Assembly (NCBI GenBank): GCA_944326605.1
Contig: CALVEM010000003.1
Location: forward strand, 116,442-180,441
From: Candidatus Gastranaerophilales bacterium
GTDB lineage: Bacteria > Cyanobacteriota > Vampirovibrionia > Gastranaerophilales > Gastranaerophilaceae
DNA length: 64,000 nucleotides
Direction: 5' to 3'
The translations under genes were made by a program, and so were the position numbers. Of the stretch, positions 18,458 through 26,787 are shown piece by piece (the stretch's first letter is position 1; each line of letters starts with the position of its first letter). The notes under the pieces are model-generated. The model was given only the letters and a program-made list of their open reading frames with translations. It was not told the origin of the DNA and did not search any database.

Positions 18458-19489
18458 TTGATTACACCGGTATCACAAAATCAAAATACAAATACACAAA
18501 AGAATAAAAGCAAGTATCAGGATCCTTTAAACAAGGGGATTGTTGTCCTCCTGTCAAATTCAAATGAAATAGGTACAGCTATTTCAGATATTGCACCGAG
18601 GCTTGGAGCCGCTCTTTGGGCGCCAACTTTTATGTATCTCGGCGCAGATATCTATGACAAGTACAAAAATGACAAAAATAACTATGATCCGAGTGCCAAA
18701 AGAGCTTTTAAAAGAGCAATATTTCAGGCACTTACTTCCATAGTAACTTTACCGGCTGCAATCATTTTAGGTAAATATATAATTTCTCCTCTCGGGAAAC
18801 TCGACAAAACAGGAGTATCAGGCAATGCGAAGGATGAAATATACCGCCACACAAGAGATATTATCTCGCAGGCGCATGGCTATGCTTTTGAAAGCTATGA
18901 CAATTTTAAAAATATTGTTTTAACAACACTGCAAAACACTATTAACAGCAGAAAAAATTCTCAAAAAACAACCAATGCTGTAATTCGCTTCAACAGAAAA
19001 ATATTCAGCGGGAAATATCAGCTTCTAAATAACGATGAAACAAAAATTATGAATTTTGCCGAACAAAATGCAAAAAAAACGTATGAGATATTTGAAGCAC
19101 TAAAAAAGAATGAGACAGCCAAAGTACCTAAAAAAATCTTAAATATATACAATACAATTCTCCCTAAAATGAAAGAAATATATAACGAAGCCGATTACTC
19201 ATATCAGGCAACAAGAAATGCATTAATGGAATACCAGACATCACTTATATTCAAAAACAAAATTCTAAAAACAATCAGCGGTTTTACCGTTTTATTCTTA
19301 TTAAACAAACCTGTAAATGATTTCGTCGATAAACAAATTATGAAAAAGGTTATAAATCCTGGAATTGATCAAATAGCAAATACTTCTATAAATGATTCAC
19401 GCATGAAAAAAATATTTACGGACATGAAGAACAATACACCTAATTTGCTCGGGAAAAACGCGAATACATCGAACCGGCCTGAGAAATAA
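18458..19489 (+). CDS. Hypothetical membrane-associated protein
   Basis: 343 residues from a TTG start. A polar N-terminus is followed by hydrophobic stretches around 45-65 and 88-110, a long helical region, and another hydrophobic segment near 270-290 (GFTVLFLLNKP). Its style is that of the orphan proteins typical of this lineage, and I recognise no domain. The last 50 bases overlap, on opposite strands, the 3' end of the CpaF-like gene. Confidence 0.65.
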   Translation: MITPVSQNQNTNTQKNKSKYQDPLNKGIVVLLSNSNEIGTAISDIAPRLGAALWAPTFMYLGADIYDKYKNDKNNYDPSAKRAFKRAIFQALTSIVTLPAAIILGKYIISPLGKLDKTGVSGNAKDEIYRHTRDIISQAHGYAFESYDNFKNIVLTTLQNTINSRKNSQKTTNAVIRFNRKIFSGKYQLLNNDETKIMNFAEQNAKKTYEIFEALKKNETAKVPKKILNIYNTILPKMKEIYNEADYSYQATRNALMEYQTSLIFKNKILKTISGFTVLFLLNKPVNDFVDKQIMKKVINPGIDQIANTSINDSRMKKIFTDMKNNTPNLLGKNANTSNRPEK

Positions 19490-20738
19490 CAGCTTCAGCA
19501 CGAATTGAAGTAAGCGGCTGAGGAATTTCCGTAATATATTGTCCGTCAACCAGTTTTGCAATTGTTTTTACCGAAAGAGCAGATGATCTGGCCGATTTTA
19601 GTTCAACCACAGATGTAACTTTCAAACTGCCGTCATTGATTTTATTTATCTGTACAATGTAATCAAAATCAGTCAATACCCTTGCTTTTGCAATTTTTTC
19701 CGGCAACGACTGATCTGTAATAAAAGTTGAAATAAGCTTTGTCAGTGCAGCCTCTATTGACGGAGCTCGCAATGTAGATATACAACCCTTCTTTTCAGAA
19801 ATTTCACACAGAGGCTTATTTAAATCTGCAAAAATATATTCAGGGGAAATTTTTAAAATATTTGAAATTAACAAATCTTTTTGACATTCATCATCAGGAA
19901 TAAGAAATTTCATCAAATTATCAGAATTTGCTGATATTTGCGGATATTTTTCCAGTACTGCCGAGCGCTTATCATTTTTCAACGCATTAATTAAAACATT
20001 TAAAAAGAAAGTTTTTCCTGTATTGATATCTCCTGAAATAACGATATTTTTATTTTCTGCAACAGACGAAAGAATAAAGTCAAAAATTTCTTTTGAAGTA
20101 ATATTTTTTTCAAAAAACGTTTTAATATCAGGAGTATTTAACTTGCAAATAGTTAAATTAATTCCTTCTCCGCTAATCGGAGGAATAATTATTGTTATAG
20201 AATAATTTTCATATTTTAAATTCCAAATAGGCTTTGAGGTGTCAAATTTTTCTTTGCACAGTTTAAAAATATTATTTACAATAAGATTTATTTGATTTTG
20301 AGAAAGTGAAATCTCTGTATTTAATACTTTGCCGTTTATTTCAATATGAACATTTTTTATATCGTTTACATAAACAGTCGAAACATTTTCACGTGAAAGC
20401 AAATAATCAATCTGCCCGAAACCGGAAACCGCATCGTGAAGTTTTTTTGTTAAATATTCTCTTTGCTGCTCGCTCACTTCCAACTTATGCACATTTAATT
20501 GGTTATCAACAAAATTGCGGATTAATTCGCGTTGCTTTAAATCCGTGTATTCAAACCACACAGGTGTTGAATCTATTTTATTTAACAAAGCAGTTTGTAA
20601 ATCAGCCTCAATTATCTCATTATCTACGGGTTCACAATTATTGACGGAAGAAACACTTAATTCATCTAAAACTGTTTCAGCTTTTTCATCATTCTTTTTT
20701 TTAATAAATCTATCACCTAATTTACTGCTTTTTAACAA
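19440..20738 (-). CDS. cpaF: CpaF-like secretion ATPase, divergent
   Basis: 432 residues. The arrangement matches CpaF/TadA ATPases: an N-terminal helical domain with GFGQIDYLL (normally G-x-G-P-I/L-x-x-L-L), then a RecA-like core with Walker A GDINTGKT (236-243). The Walker B/catalytic region that normally reads VGEVRG is YIFADLNK (301-308), and the usual HANS box is LRAPS (323-327), so catalytic Glu and His are missing. It may be a weak or regulatory ATPase. TTG start 2 bases after cpaE, with GGAAGGG upstream. Confidence 0.75.
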   Translation of the reverse strand: MLKSSKLGDRFIKKKNDEKAETVLDELSVSSVNNCEPVDNEIIEADLQTALLNKIDSTPVWFEYTDLKQRELIRNFVDNQLNVHKLEVSEQQREYLTKKLHDAVSGFGQIDYLLSRENVSTVYVNDIKNVHIEINGKVLNTEISLSQNQINLIVNNIFKLCKEKFDTSKPIWNLKYENYSITIIIPPISGEGINLTICKLNTPDIKTFFEKNITSKEIFDFILSSVAENKNIVISGDINTGKTFFLNVLINALKNDKRSAVLEKYPQISANSDNLMKFLIPDDECQKDLLISNILKISPEYIFADLNKPLCEISEKKGCISTLRAPSIEAALTKLISTFITDQSLPEKIAKARVLTDFDYIVQINKINDGSLKVTSVVELKSARSSALSVKTIAKLVDGQYITEIPQPLTSIRAEAVISQAGSMYSRFSRAN

Positions 20739-20740
20739 TT

Positions 20741-21910
20741 TTACACCCTTCCGTATCTTTTTTGCGCACTTTGTCTGAATACGCTGTCAGACACTAGTAA
20801 TGCCAAATTTTTATAACTTAATGCAACATTTGAATCAGGATTTACAGCAGAAACAGGGACACCCTTATTAATAGCTGACATCATGGTAAAGTAGTTATTA
20901 GGTATTTTCCAATAAATATTTTTGCCGAGCACTTCTTCAACGGCATCAGCATTTATCTCATCATTTTCCATATAACGGTTAATCAGTATTTGTATTCTTT
21001 CATCCTCAAGTCCTAACTTATCAAATAATTCAAGACATCTCTGACAATTTCTTAAAGCCGGGAGATTTACTATAGTGACAAGAAATATCAAATCAGAATT
21101 TTCAAGAGCATTAATTGCTTTGTCGTCAAAACCTGCTGAGGTGTCAACAACGACATAAGAAAAAGTATCTCTCAAAATATTAAATAACTTTGTTATATCT
21201 CTGGATGAAACATTTTCAGCCTGTTTAAAGTAAGGAGGATCCGCAAGAACATACAGAGAAGTATCCTTATATTTTTCTAAAGTTGAAAGTAAAAAATCCT
21301 CATTTATTTTATCAAGATTTTGAAGCATATAAGAGATATTAAAAGAAGGCTTCAAATCAAGAAAAGTCGTTACATCACCGAGTTGAAAGTTCAAATCAAT
21401 CAATGCGACATTTTCTTTTGTAATTTTAGCCAGCTCAAGTGCCAGATTAGTTGCAATAGAAGTCTTTCCAACACCTCCTTTATTTGAATAAACAGTTATA
21501 ACACGACATTTTGATTTTTTCGGTTTAGCACCTGTCATATCAAGGTAATGTTTGGTTAAGACATCAAAAAATTCATCTTTTAAAAGCGGCAGCGATAAAA
21601 AGTCCGAAGCTCCAATTCTCATAGCACGAATAACAAGATCTACCTGCGGTTTATCAGATAGAACGATTACTCTGCAGTCTGAAAATTCAGAAGTAATCTT
21701 TGAGACAAAATTCAAAGCCTGCTCCTGATACATTGAGATATCAACTATTACAAGAGATTTATCCAATTCTTTAATTGCATTATAAGCCTTTGTCAAATCA
21801 GATGTTTCTGCAAGAAATGTAAAATTTTCAAATTCCTGCAGATAAAGTTTAACAAGTTCACATGTACTCTGCTGTTCAGATATTACAATTGTGTGTATGC
21901 TATGTTTCAT
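20741..21910 (-). CDS. cpaE: CpaE-like receiver/ParA-type ATPase
   Basis: 389 residues. The N-terminus is a receiver-like domain (Asp57 in VIVDIS), followed by a ParA/MinD-type P-loop ATPase with the deviant Walker A KGGVGKTS (144-151) and a Walker A' Asp in LIDLNFQLGD. CpaE proteins position Tad/Flp pilus machinery at the cell pole or membrane. It is the first gene of a two-gene operon with the CpaF-like ATPase. No other tad genes (cpaB, cpaC, tadB, tadC, flp) are nearby, but prepilin-like genes flank it. Confidence 0.85.
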   Translation of the reverse strand: MKHSIHTIVISEQQSTCELVKLYLQEFENFTFLAETSDLTKAYNAIKELDKSLVIVDISMYQEQALNFVSKITSEFSDCRVIVLSDKPQVDLVIRAMRIGASDFLSLPLLKDEFFDVLTKHYLDMTGAKPKKSKCRVITVYSNKGGVGKTSIATNLALELAKITKENVALIDLNFQLGDVTTFLDLKPSFNISYMLQNLDKINEDFLLSTLEKYKDTSLYVLADPPYFKQAENVSSRDITKLFNILRDTFSYVVVDTSAGFDDKAINALENSDLIFLVTIVNLPALRNCQRCLELFDKLGLEDERIQILINRYMENDEINADAVEEVLGKNIYWKIPNNYFTMMSAINKGVPVSAVNPDSNVALSYKNLALLVSDSVFRQSAQKRYGRV

Positions 21911-21945
21911 ATATGTATCATAGCATATTTAATAAAAAGTAACAA
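21911..21945 (-). promoter_or_regulatory. Predicted leaderless promoter of cpaE
   Basis: Minus strand: TTGTTA (21940-21945), 17-base spacer, extended -10 TGC-TATGAT (hexamer 21917-21922), then 6 bases to the ATG at 21910. No Shine-Dalgarno. Confidence 0.65.
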
Positions 21946-21958
21946 GTTTTAAAATATT

Positions 21959-22927
21959 TTACCAGGGGTAACCGTCTTTTATCTCCCAGCCGTCTATCAG
22001 AATCAACAAAGAACAAAAATCTCCTTGTAAATATCCGGATTCAGAAGCTGCTGTTTTACTGCATCCGCCTCTAACATCAGACATTAAATAATCACGATCT
22101 TTTAAATAAGATGAATTATTTACTCCGGAAGAATTTGCCCCATTAACGCCCACCGTAAATATATATCTATCACCCCAATCAGGACGCATTGAAAAAGCAA
22201 ATACATCTTTACCCAGAATATTATTACCTTTTTTACCGTTTACATCAACGTAAAATTTAATAAAAGATGTAGCACCTGCACTACCATGTCCGAGACGTAT
22301 CAGAACACCCATCCCGTTAGACAATATAAAACTCTTATAACCTCCTGAGTTGACTACATCGCCATTAAGAAGATGAAGCATATTTTTTTCATCATCAAGA
22401 TTTCCATAACAAAAAACAGCCTCTGAATGAAAACCGCAATCTTTAATAATATTCATATAAGGAAATATATATTCATTTGAAAAAGAAGTTGCATCATTAT
22501 AATTCCAGTGGACAGGCGCTTCATTATCTGCAGCAGCACGAAAAATTGCACGTGAGAATAAAGAATAAGCTGTTTTTAACTGTGCTACTGTTTGTTTCTT
22601 CTGATAATTAGAAATTAATGTCGGAATTGTCATAGCAGCGACTACGCCGATGATGCCGAGGGTAATTAAGACCTCTGCAAGGGTGAAAGCACATTTCTTT
22701 AGATGATAGGACGTTAAGCCGTTAGGACGATAAGTCTTTTTTAGTGAAGTGTGAAGAGTGAAATGTGAAGCAAGTTTATGCTTTAGGCGATAATTGCGGT
22801 TTTCACCCTCTCCCGAATTTCTAATGTTCGAATAGTCATTCTCACATTGAAATTCTTTCCTCCCACAAGGGGCGAGGTGGAACGTAGTCGTTCCATCCGA
22901 CACATTAAGATTTCCTGAAATTTTCAA
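21959..22927 (-). CDS. Prepilin-like protein with repeat-encoded leader; start uncertain
   Basis: From the first available TTG it has 322 residues. The prepilin signature (CA|FTLAEVLITLG, Glu at +5) starts only at residue 80; normal leaders here are about 4 residues. The preceding 80 codons are dispersed-repeat DNA read in frame. The body carries the family loop D-V-N-G, N, G-K-D-x-F and ends DGWEIKDGYPW. No ATG or ribosome-binding site fits this frame. The only good start (ATG at 23091, with AGGAG) is out of frame by one base across a G10 tract. It may be off-phase, mis-assembled, or started from a non-standard codon. Confidence 0.7.
   Translation of the reverse strand: MKISGNLNVSDGTTTFHLAPCGRKEFQCENDYSNIRNSGEGENRNYRLKHKLASHFTLHTSLKKTYRPNGLTSYHLKKCAFTLAEVLITLGIIGVVAAMTIPTLISNYQKKQTVAQLKTAYSLFSRAIFRAAADNEAPVHWNYNDATSFSNEYIFPYMNIIKDCGFHSEAVFCYGNLDDEKNMLHLLNGDVVNSGGYKSFILSNGMGVLIRLGHGSAGATSFIKFYVDVNGKKGNNILGKDVFAFSMRPDWGDRYIFTVGVNGANSSGVNNSSYLKDRDYLMSDVRGGCSKTAASESGYLQGDFCSLLILIDGWEIKDGYPW
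22743..22762. repeat. 20-bp dispersed repeat, copy 1 (inverted relative to 29371)
   Basis: agtgaagtgtgaagagtgaa here is the exact reverse complement of 29371-29390. In this copy it is translated within the prepilin leader as part of SHFTLHTS. Confidence 0.8.
22879..22903. repeat. 25-bp hairpin repeat, copy 1
   Basis: GGAACG-TAGT-CGTTCC followed by atccgacac. It matches 33885-33909 in 24 of 25 bases. The first 16 bases form a 6-bp stem with a 4-base loop. Confidence 0.8.
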
Positions 22928-22975
22928 GATAATTCTTAGTGCCCTTGTGCCATAGTATCCTAATATCTTTAAACT

Positions 22976-23014
22976 GGCTTTGCATCTATGCCTCTTAGCA
23001 TCTTCGCATCTAAC
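22976..23014. repeat. GCATC-rich dispersed repeat, copy 1
   Basis: It begins ggctttgcatctatgc, identical to 36024-36039, and continues with further gcatc units spaced about 9-10 bases apart ending gcatctaac, as in the other copy. Confidence 0.7.
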
Positions 23015-23048
23015 TGCGTCTTTGCCTCCGGCGGAGCCTACAAAGCCT

Positions 23049-23058
23049 CCCCCCCCCC
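23049..23058 (-). repeat. Poly-G tract (G10 on the minus strand)
   Basis: Ten consecutive G on the coding strand, codons 12-14 after an ATG with a strong Shine-Dalgarno (ATG at 23089-23091, AGGAG 6 bases upstream). At G10 the frame stops at 23038 after 17 codons. At G11 or G8 it would read into the prepilin frame. Confidence 0.85.
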
Positions 23059-23142
23059 GAAACTCTGTAGCAGTTTAAGTAATCCTTTCATCGGCCACTC
23101 CTTTCTCATAATTGATATATCTATTTTAACAAATATTATTAT

Positions 23143-24096
23143 CTATTTCAACTCAACGTCTTTAATGTATCGCGGACGGGCTTTAACTTCCTGGAAAACC
23201 TGCCCCACATACTCACCTATTAGCCCTAGGCAGAAAAGCTGAATTCCGCCAAAAACGCATAATAAAATAATTGTAGTTGCCCAGCCGTTTGGGGAGTTAT
23301 GCAAAAATATTTTTTCAAATACAGTTTCAACACCTACTAAAAAGCCAAATAATGCCATAAAAAATCCAAGAACTGCAACAAAACGTAAAGGAACTACACT
23401 GTATGACGTTATGCCGTTCAATGCCAGCGCCATAAGTGAAAAGAAATTAAATTTTGATTCACCGGCTACTCTCGGTTTTACATCAAAATCAACGTAAGCA
23501 GTTTTTAATCCTACTTCATTAAAAAATCCTCTTAAAAAAAGATACTTTTCAGGATACAACTCCATAATCTTTAAAGCTTTCATACTTACAAGCCTGAAAT
23601 CTGAATGATTGACAGGGATTTTTGCTCCGAGAATATTCATTGTCTTATAAAACATAACAGCAGTAAGTTTTTTTAAAAACGGGTCTGATTTTCTGTCACG
23701 TCTAATACCTGACACTATATCCGCACCATTCATGTATTCATAAATAAATTTTTCAATAGCATTTTCATCCTGCTGCAAATCTGCATCTATAGAAACAGCA
23801 CAATCACAGCCTATTTCTCTAACACTTTCAAGACCTGCAATTAATGCTTTTTGATTTCCGAAATTACGAATAAATTTAGTACCTTTTACACGTTTATCGT
23901 TTCTGTGCAAGTCTTCAATTATATTCCAGGTACTATCTTTAGAACCGTCATCTACCAGATACAAATAACTATCCCTTTTTATTTTATCTTTATTAATTAA
24001 ATCATCAAGAACTTCAAAAAGCCTTGTTACAGTTTTTTTTATGCATAATTCTTCATTAAAACACGGAATAATAATTGCCAAAGTAGGTTTATCCAT
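23143..24096 (-). CDS. Family 2 glycosyltransferase, GtrB/ArnC-like
   Basis: 317 residues. The GT-A domain carries IIPCFNEE at the N-terminus, the nucleotide-sugar DDGSKDST, and the metal-binding Asp of SIDADLQQDE. Two C-terminal membrane helices (about 232-258 and 270-295) match polyprenyl-phosphate glycosyltransferases. It likely attaches a sugar to undecaprenyl phosphate at the inner membrane for envelope glycan or glycoprotein synthesis. GAGAGGG lies upstream of the ATG. The divergent YdjC-type deacetylase next to it also fits glycan work. Confidence 0.9.
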   Translation of the reverse strand: MDKPTLAIIIPCFNEELCIKKTVTRLFEVLDDLINKDKIKRDSYLYLVDDGSKDSTWNIIEDLHRNDKRVKGTKFIRNFGNQKALIAGLESVREIGCDCAVSIDADLQQDENAIEKFIYEYMNGADIVSGIRRDRKSDPFLKKLTAVMFYKTMNILGAKIPVNHSDFRLVSMKALKIMELYPEKYLFLRGFFNEVGLKTAYVDFDVKPRVAGESKFNFFSLMALALNGITSYSVVPLRFVAVLGFFMALFGFLVGVETVFEKIFLHNSPNGWATTIILLCVFGGIQLFCLGLIGEYVGQVFQEVKARPRYIKDVELK

Positions 24097-24175
24097 AATC
24101 CCTCTCTCTTAATTTGCAAAAATCAATATATTTATACTATAATATTTATATTATTAAATCAAGGATTTATTGCAG

Positions 24176-25030
24176 ATGGGAAACAAAAAATTTATTCTTA
24201 ATGCCGACGATTTCGGGATGTCAAAAGCTTTTAACAGAGCTGTTCTTGAAGGCTACCATAACGGTTTTTTAACAAGCGCCAGTCTATGCGCTAACGGCAA
24301 AGCATTTAACGCTGCAGTTAATGAAATAATTCCTGAATGTCCTAATCTCGGAATAGGCGTACATCTCAATATTATGGAAGGGCGCTCACTTACTAAAGCT
24401 CCTATGCTTACAAATAAACGTGGGAAATTTAACAACAATTATTTAAAACTTATTTTGAAATCAAATGATTATCAATTTTTAGAACAGATTGAATACGAAT
24501 TTAGAACTCAGATTGAAACTGTTATGAACTATACAAAAGTCGATCACATTGATTCACATGTTCATACACATGCAATTCCCAATATTTTTAAAATTACGGC
24601 AAAACTGGCTAAAGAATACAATATCCCGTTTATAAGAACACAGTATGAAGAATTATACTTTATCCCGAGATTGGAAAAACACTTAAATTTCAAATATCCG
24701 CCAAATATTTTAAAAATTTTGCTTCTTAACAGTTTTTCAACAATAAATAAACCAACAGTAAAGGAATACGGACTTAAAACTAATGATTATATTATAGGCG
24801 TAGGATATACAGGATTAATGGATACCATGGCAGTAGAATACGGATTAAAAGCAATTGAAGGCGACTGTATTGCCGAAGCATTAATTCATCCATGCAATTA
24901 CACAGTATCGCATCATAAAGATCAACACTATAATGAATTCTTAATAACTCAAAATAAATCACTTAAAGATAAAATCAACAGACTTGGTTTTGAATTAACA
25001 AATTATAAGCAGGAATATGCGGCACGCTAA
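24176..25030 (+). CDS. ChbG/YdjC-family carbohydrate deacetylase
   Basis: 284 residues. The N-terminal strand ends in NADDFG, whose Asp ligand the catalytic metal; the second metal site is in HIDSHVHTH. The family removes N- or O-acetyl groups from sugars (for example diacetylchitobiose). I chose the ATG at 24176 (AAGGA 10 bases upstream) over a TTG at 24170. A promoter TTGCAA-18-TATAAT is about 40 bases upstream. Its 3' end overlaps the PLD-like gene by 14 bases. Confidence 0.88.
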   Translation: MGNKKFILNADDFGMSKAFNRAVLEGYHNGFLTSASLCANGKAFNAAVNEIIPECPNLGIGVHLNIMEGRSLTKAPMLTNKRGKFNNNYLKLILKSNDYQFLEQIEYEFRTQIETVMNYTKVDHIDSHVHTHAIPNIFKITAKLAKEYNIPFIRTQYEELYFIPRLEKHLNFKYPPNILKILLLNSFSTINKPTVKEYGLKTNDYIIGVGYTGLMDTMAVEYGLKAIEGDCIAEALIHPCNYTVSHHKDQHYNEFLITQNKSLKDKINRLGFELTNYKQEYAAR

Positions 25031-26786
25031 GTTAATATCAATCTTTATTATTTTAACAATACTGGCAGTATTTACAGGATTTGAAATACTCAGAAAATCT
25101 GAAAGGTATGTTATTGGAATTGAGCGTCCTGATGTTATACAAATTGATATGAACGGCAACAAAATTCTTGACGCAGGCGAAACAGTTTGTATAGAGCAGA
25201 TTGAAACTCTGACATCGGATTTAACCAAGAACCAGAGCGAAATTGCGAATAAACTTGGAATATCAGATATCGACGTAATAAAACTCGGTTATTTAACTGA
25301 CAATTTTGCACAAACGCTGCTCTTAAACAAAAAGGTTAAAGTTAAATTTAACGGGCAATCAAGTCCGGAATGTAAATTCGCAGACATTTTAATCAACAAC
25401 AACTCCTACAGAAATAAACTTCTTAATTCAGGTCTCGGATTTTATAACGGCAAAACTCTTTTAAAAAGCGAATATAATAAGCAGCTTGAAAAGGCTAAAA
25501 AATTAAATCTTGTTATACTTAACCACAGAAGTAATAAATATCATAAGCTTGGCTGCAAATACGGACTTGTTGCAAGAGATATAATTATTATTCCTGCAAG
25601 ACAGCTTCCGCTGGATGCAAGACCTTGCAAGTTCTGCCACATTGACAAAAAAATTCAAAAAGAAGAAATTAAAAAGACGCCGAATATTGAAACTTACCCG
25701 CTCGCAATCTCAAACGGCAGTATAAAAATGTACCTTACAGACATGACTGCTAAACTTAAACCGGACCAAAAATGTTCGTCTCTGGCATGCAAAGAAATTG
25801 TAAATCAAATTAATCAGGCTAAAACATCAATAGATATAGCACTTTACGGCTGGGATGCCATACCTGAAATGCACAAAGCGTTTTTAGATGCAAAAGCCAG
25901 AGGAGTAAAAATACAGGTTGTATATGATACAAGCGACAAAGACAATTATCCAGATACAAAAATTCTTGTTAATTTAGCTGACAAATCATCAACCGAAGTT
26001 CAACATATTCTTATGCATAACAAGTTTATTATATTTGATAAGCAAAGAGTTATTACGGGCTCAACAAACTTTTCTGACACAGATATGTCAGGATTTAACT
26101 CAAATTGCCTCTTTTTAATAAATTCAAAAGAAATCGCACAGATTTATCTTGAAGAATTCAACCAGATGCTATCGGGGAAATTTCATAATGATAAGACAGC
26201 AGTAGAACATAAAACAGTGCTTCTCGGCAATACTAAAGTCACGCCATTTTTCTCGCCAAAAGATAAAATCATAACTTTTAACGCAATTCCAATGATAGAT
26301 AAAGCGAATAAATATGTTTATATACCTGCCTTTATACTGACACAGCATGACCTTGCGGCAGCATTAATCAGAGCAAAACAGCGCGGAGTTGATGTGAAAC
26401 TCATAATTGATGCAACAAATTGCTATGCGACAAGCTCTAAAGTAAAAATGTTAAGAAAAGCAGGAATTCCTGTTAAAATAGAAAACTACGCAGGCAAGGT
26501 CCACTCAAAAACTATACTGATTGATGATAAATATATTATTGCAGGTTCAATGAATTTCACGCAGAGCGGAGAGAATAAAAATGACGAAAATGCGCTGGTT
26601 ATAGAAGATGAAAGACTTGCAAGATATTACCGTGGATTTTTTGAATATTTGTGGAAAAAAATTCCTGATAAATATTTAAAACAAGGCGTGAGAGCAGAAG
26701 GCAAATATTCCATTGGCTCTTGCTCTGACGGAATAGACAACAACTACGACGGAAAAATTGACATGGAAGATGCCGGATGTAAATAA
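25017..26786 (+). CDS. Membrane-anchored phospholipase D-like protein, multidomain
   Basis: 589 residues. One N-terminal membrane helix (5-24). Then a region resembling a degenerate nuclease fold (about 30-150), a small Cys/His module (SNKYHKLGCKYG and RPCKFCH) like metal-binding DNA-repair modules, and two PLD domains, each with an HKD motif (HNKFIIFD about residue 337; HSKTILID about residue 497). The last 20 residues form an EF-hand-like loop between two Cys (CSDGIDNN, DGKID). Two HKD motifs make one phosphodiesterase active site, probably a nuclease or lipase outside the membrane. Confidence 0.85.
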   Translation: MRHAKLISIFIILTILAVFTGFEILRKSERYVIGIERPDVIQIDMNGNKILDAGETVCIEQIETLTSDLTKNQSEIANKLGISDIDVIKLGYLTDNFAQTLLLNKKVKVKFNGQSSPECKFADILINNNSYRNKLLNSGLGFYNGKTLLKSEYNKQLEKAKKLNLVILNHRSNKYHKLGCKYGLVARDIIIIPARQLPLDARPCKFCHIDKKIQKEEIKKTPNIETYPLAISNGSIKMYLTDMTAKLKPDQKCSSLACKEIVNQINQAKTSIDIALYGWDAIPEMHKAFLDAKARGVKIQVVYDTSDKDNYPDTKILVNLADKSSTEVQHILMHNKFIIFDKQRVITGSTNFSDTDMSGFNSNCLFLINSKEIAQIYLEEFNQMLSGKFHNDKTAVEHKTVLLGNTKVTPFFSPKDKIITFNAIPMIDKANKYVYIPAFILTQHDLAAALIRAKQRGVDVKLIIDATNCYATSSKVKMLRKAGIPVKIENYAGKVHSKTILIDDKYIIAGSMNFTQSGENKNDENALVIEDERLARYYRGFFEYLWKKIPDKYLKQGVRAEGKYSIGSCSDGIDNNYDGKIDMEDAGCK

Positions 26787-26787
26787 A

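Noticed and set aside
20306..20778. Plus-strand frames inside the CpaF-like gene
   Set aside because: Antisense shadows of a clear coding gene with normal codon use on the minus strand.
22988..23242. Plus-strand reading frame through the poly-C tract
   Set aside because: It lies in repeat DNA and overlaps the 3' end of the glycosyltransferase; no ribosome-binding site and low-complexity composition.
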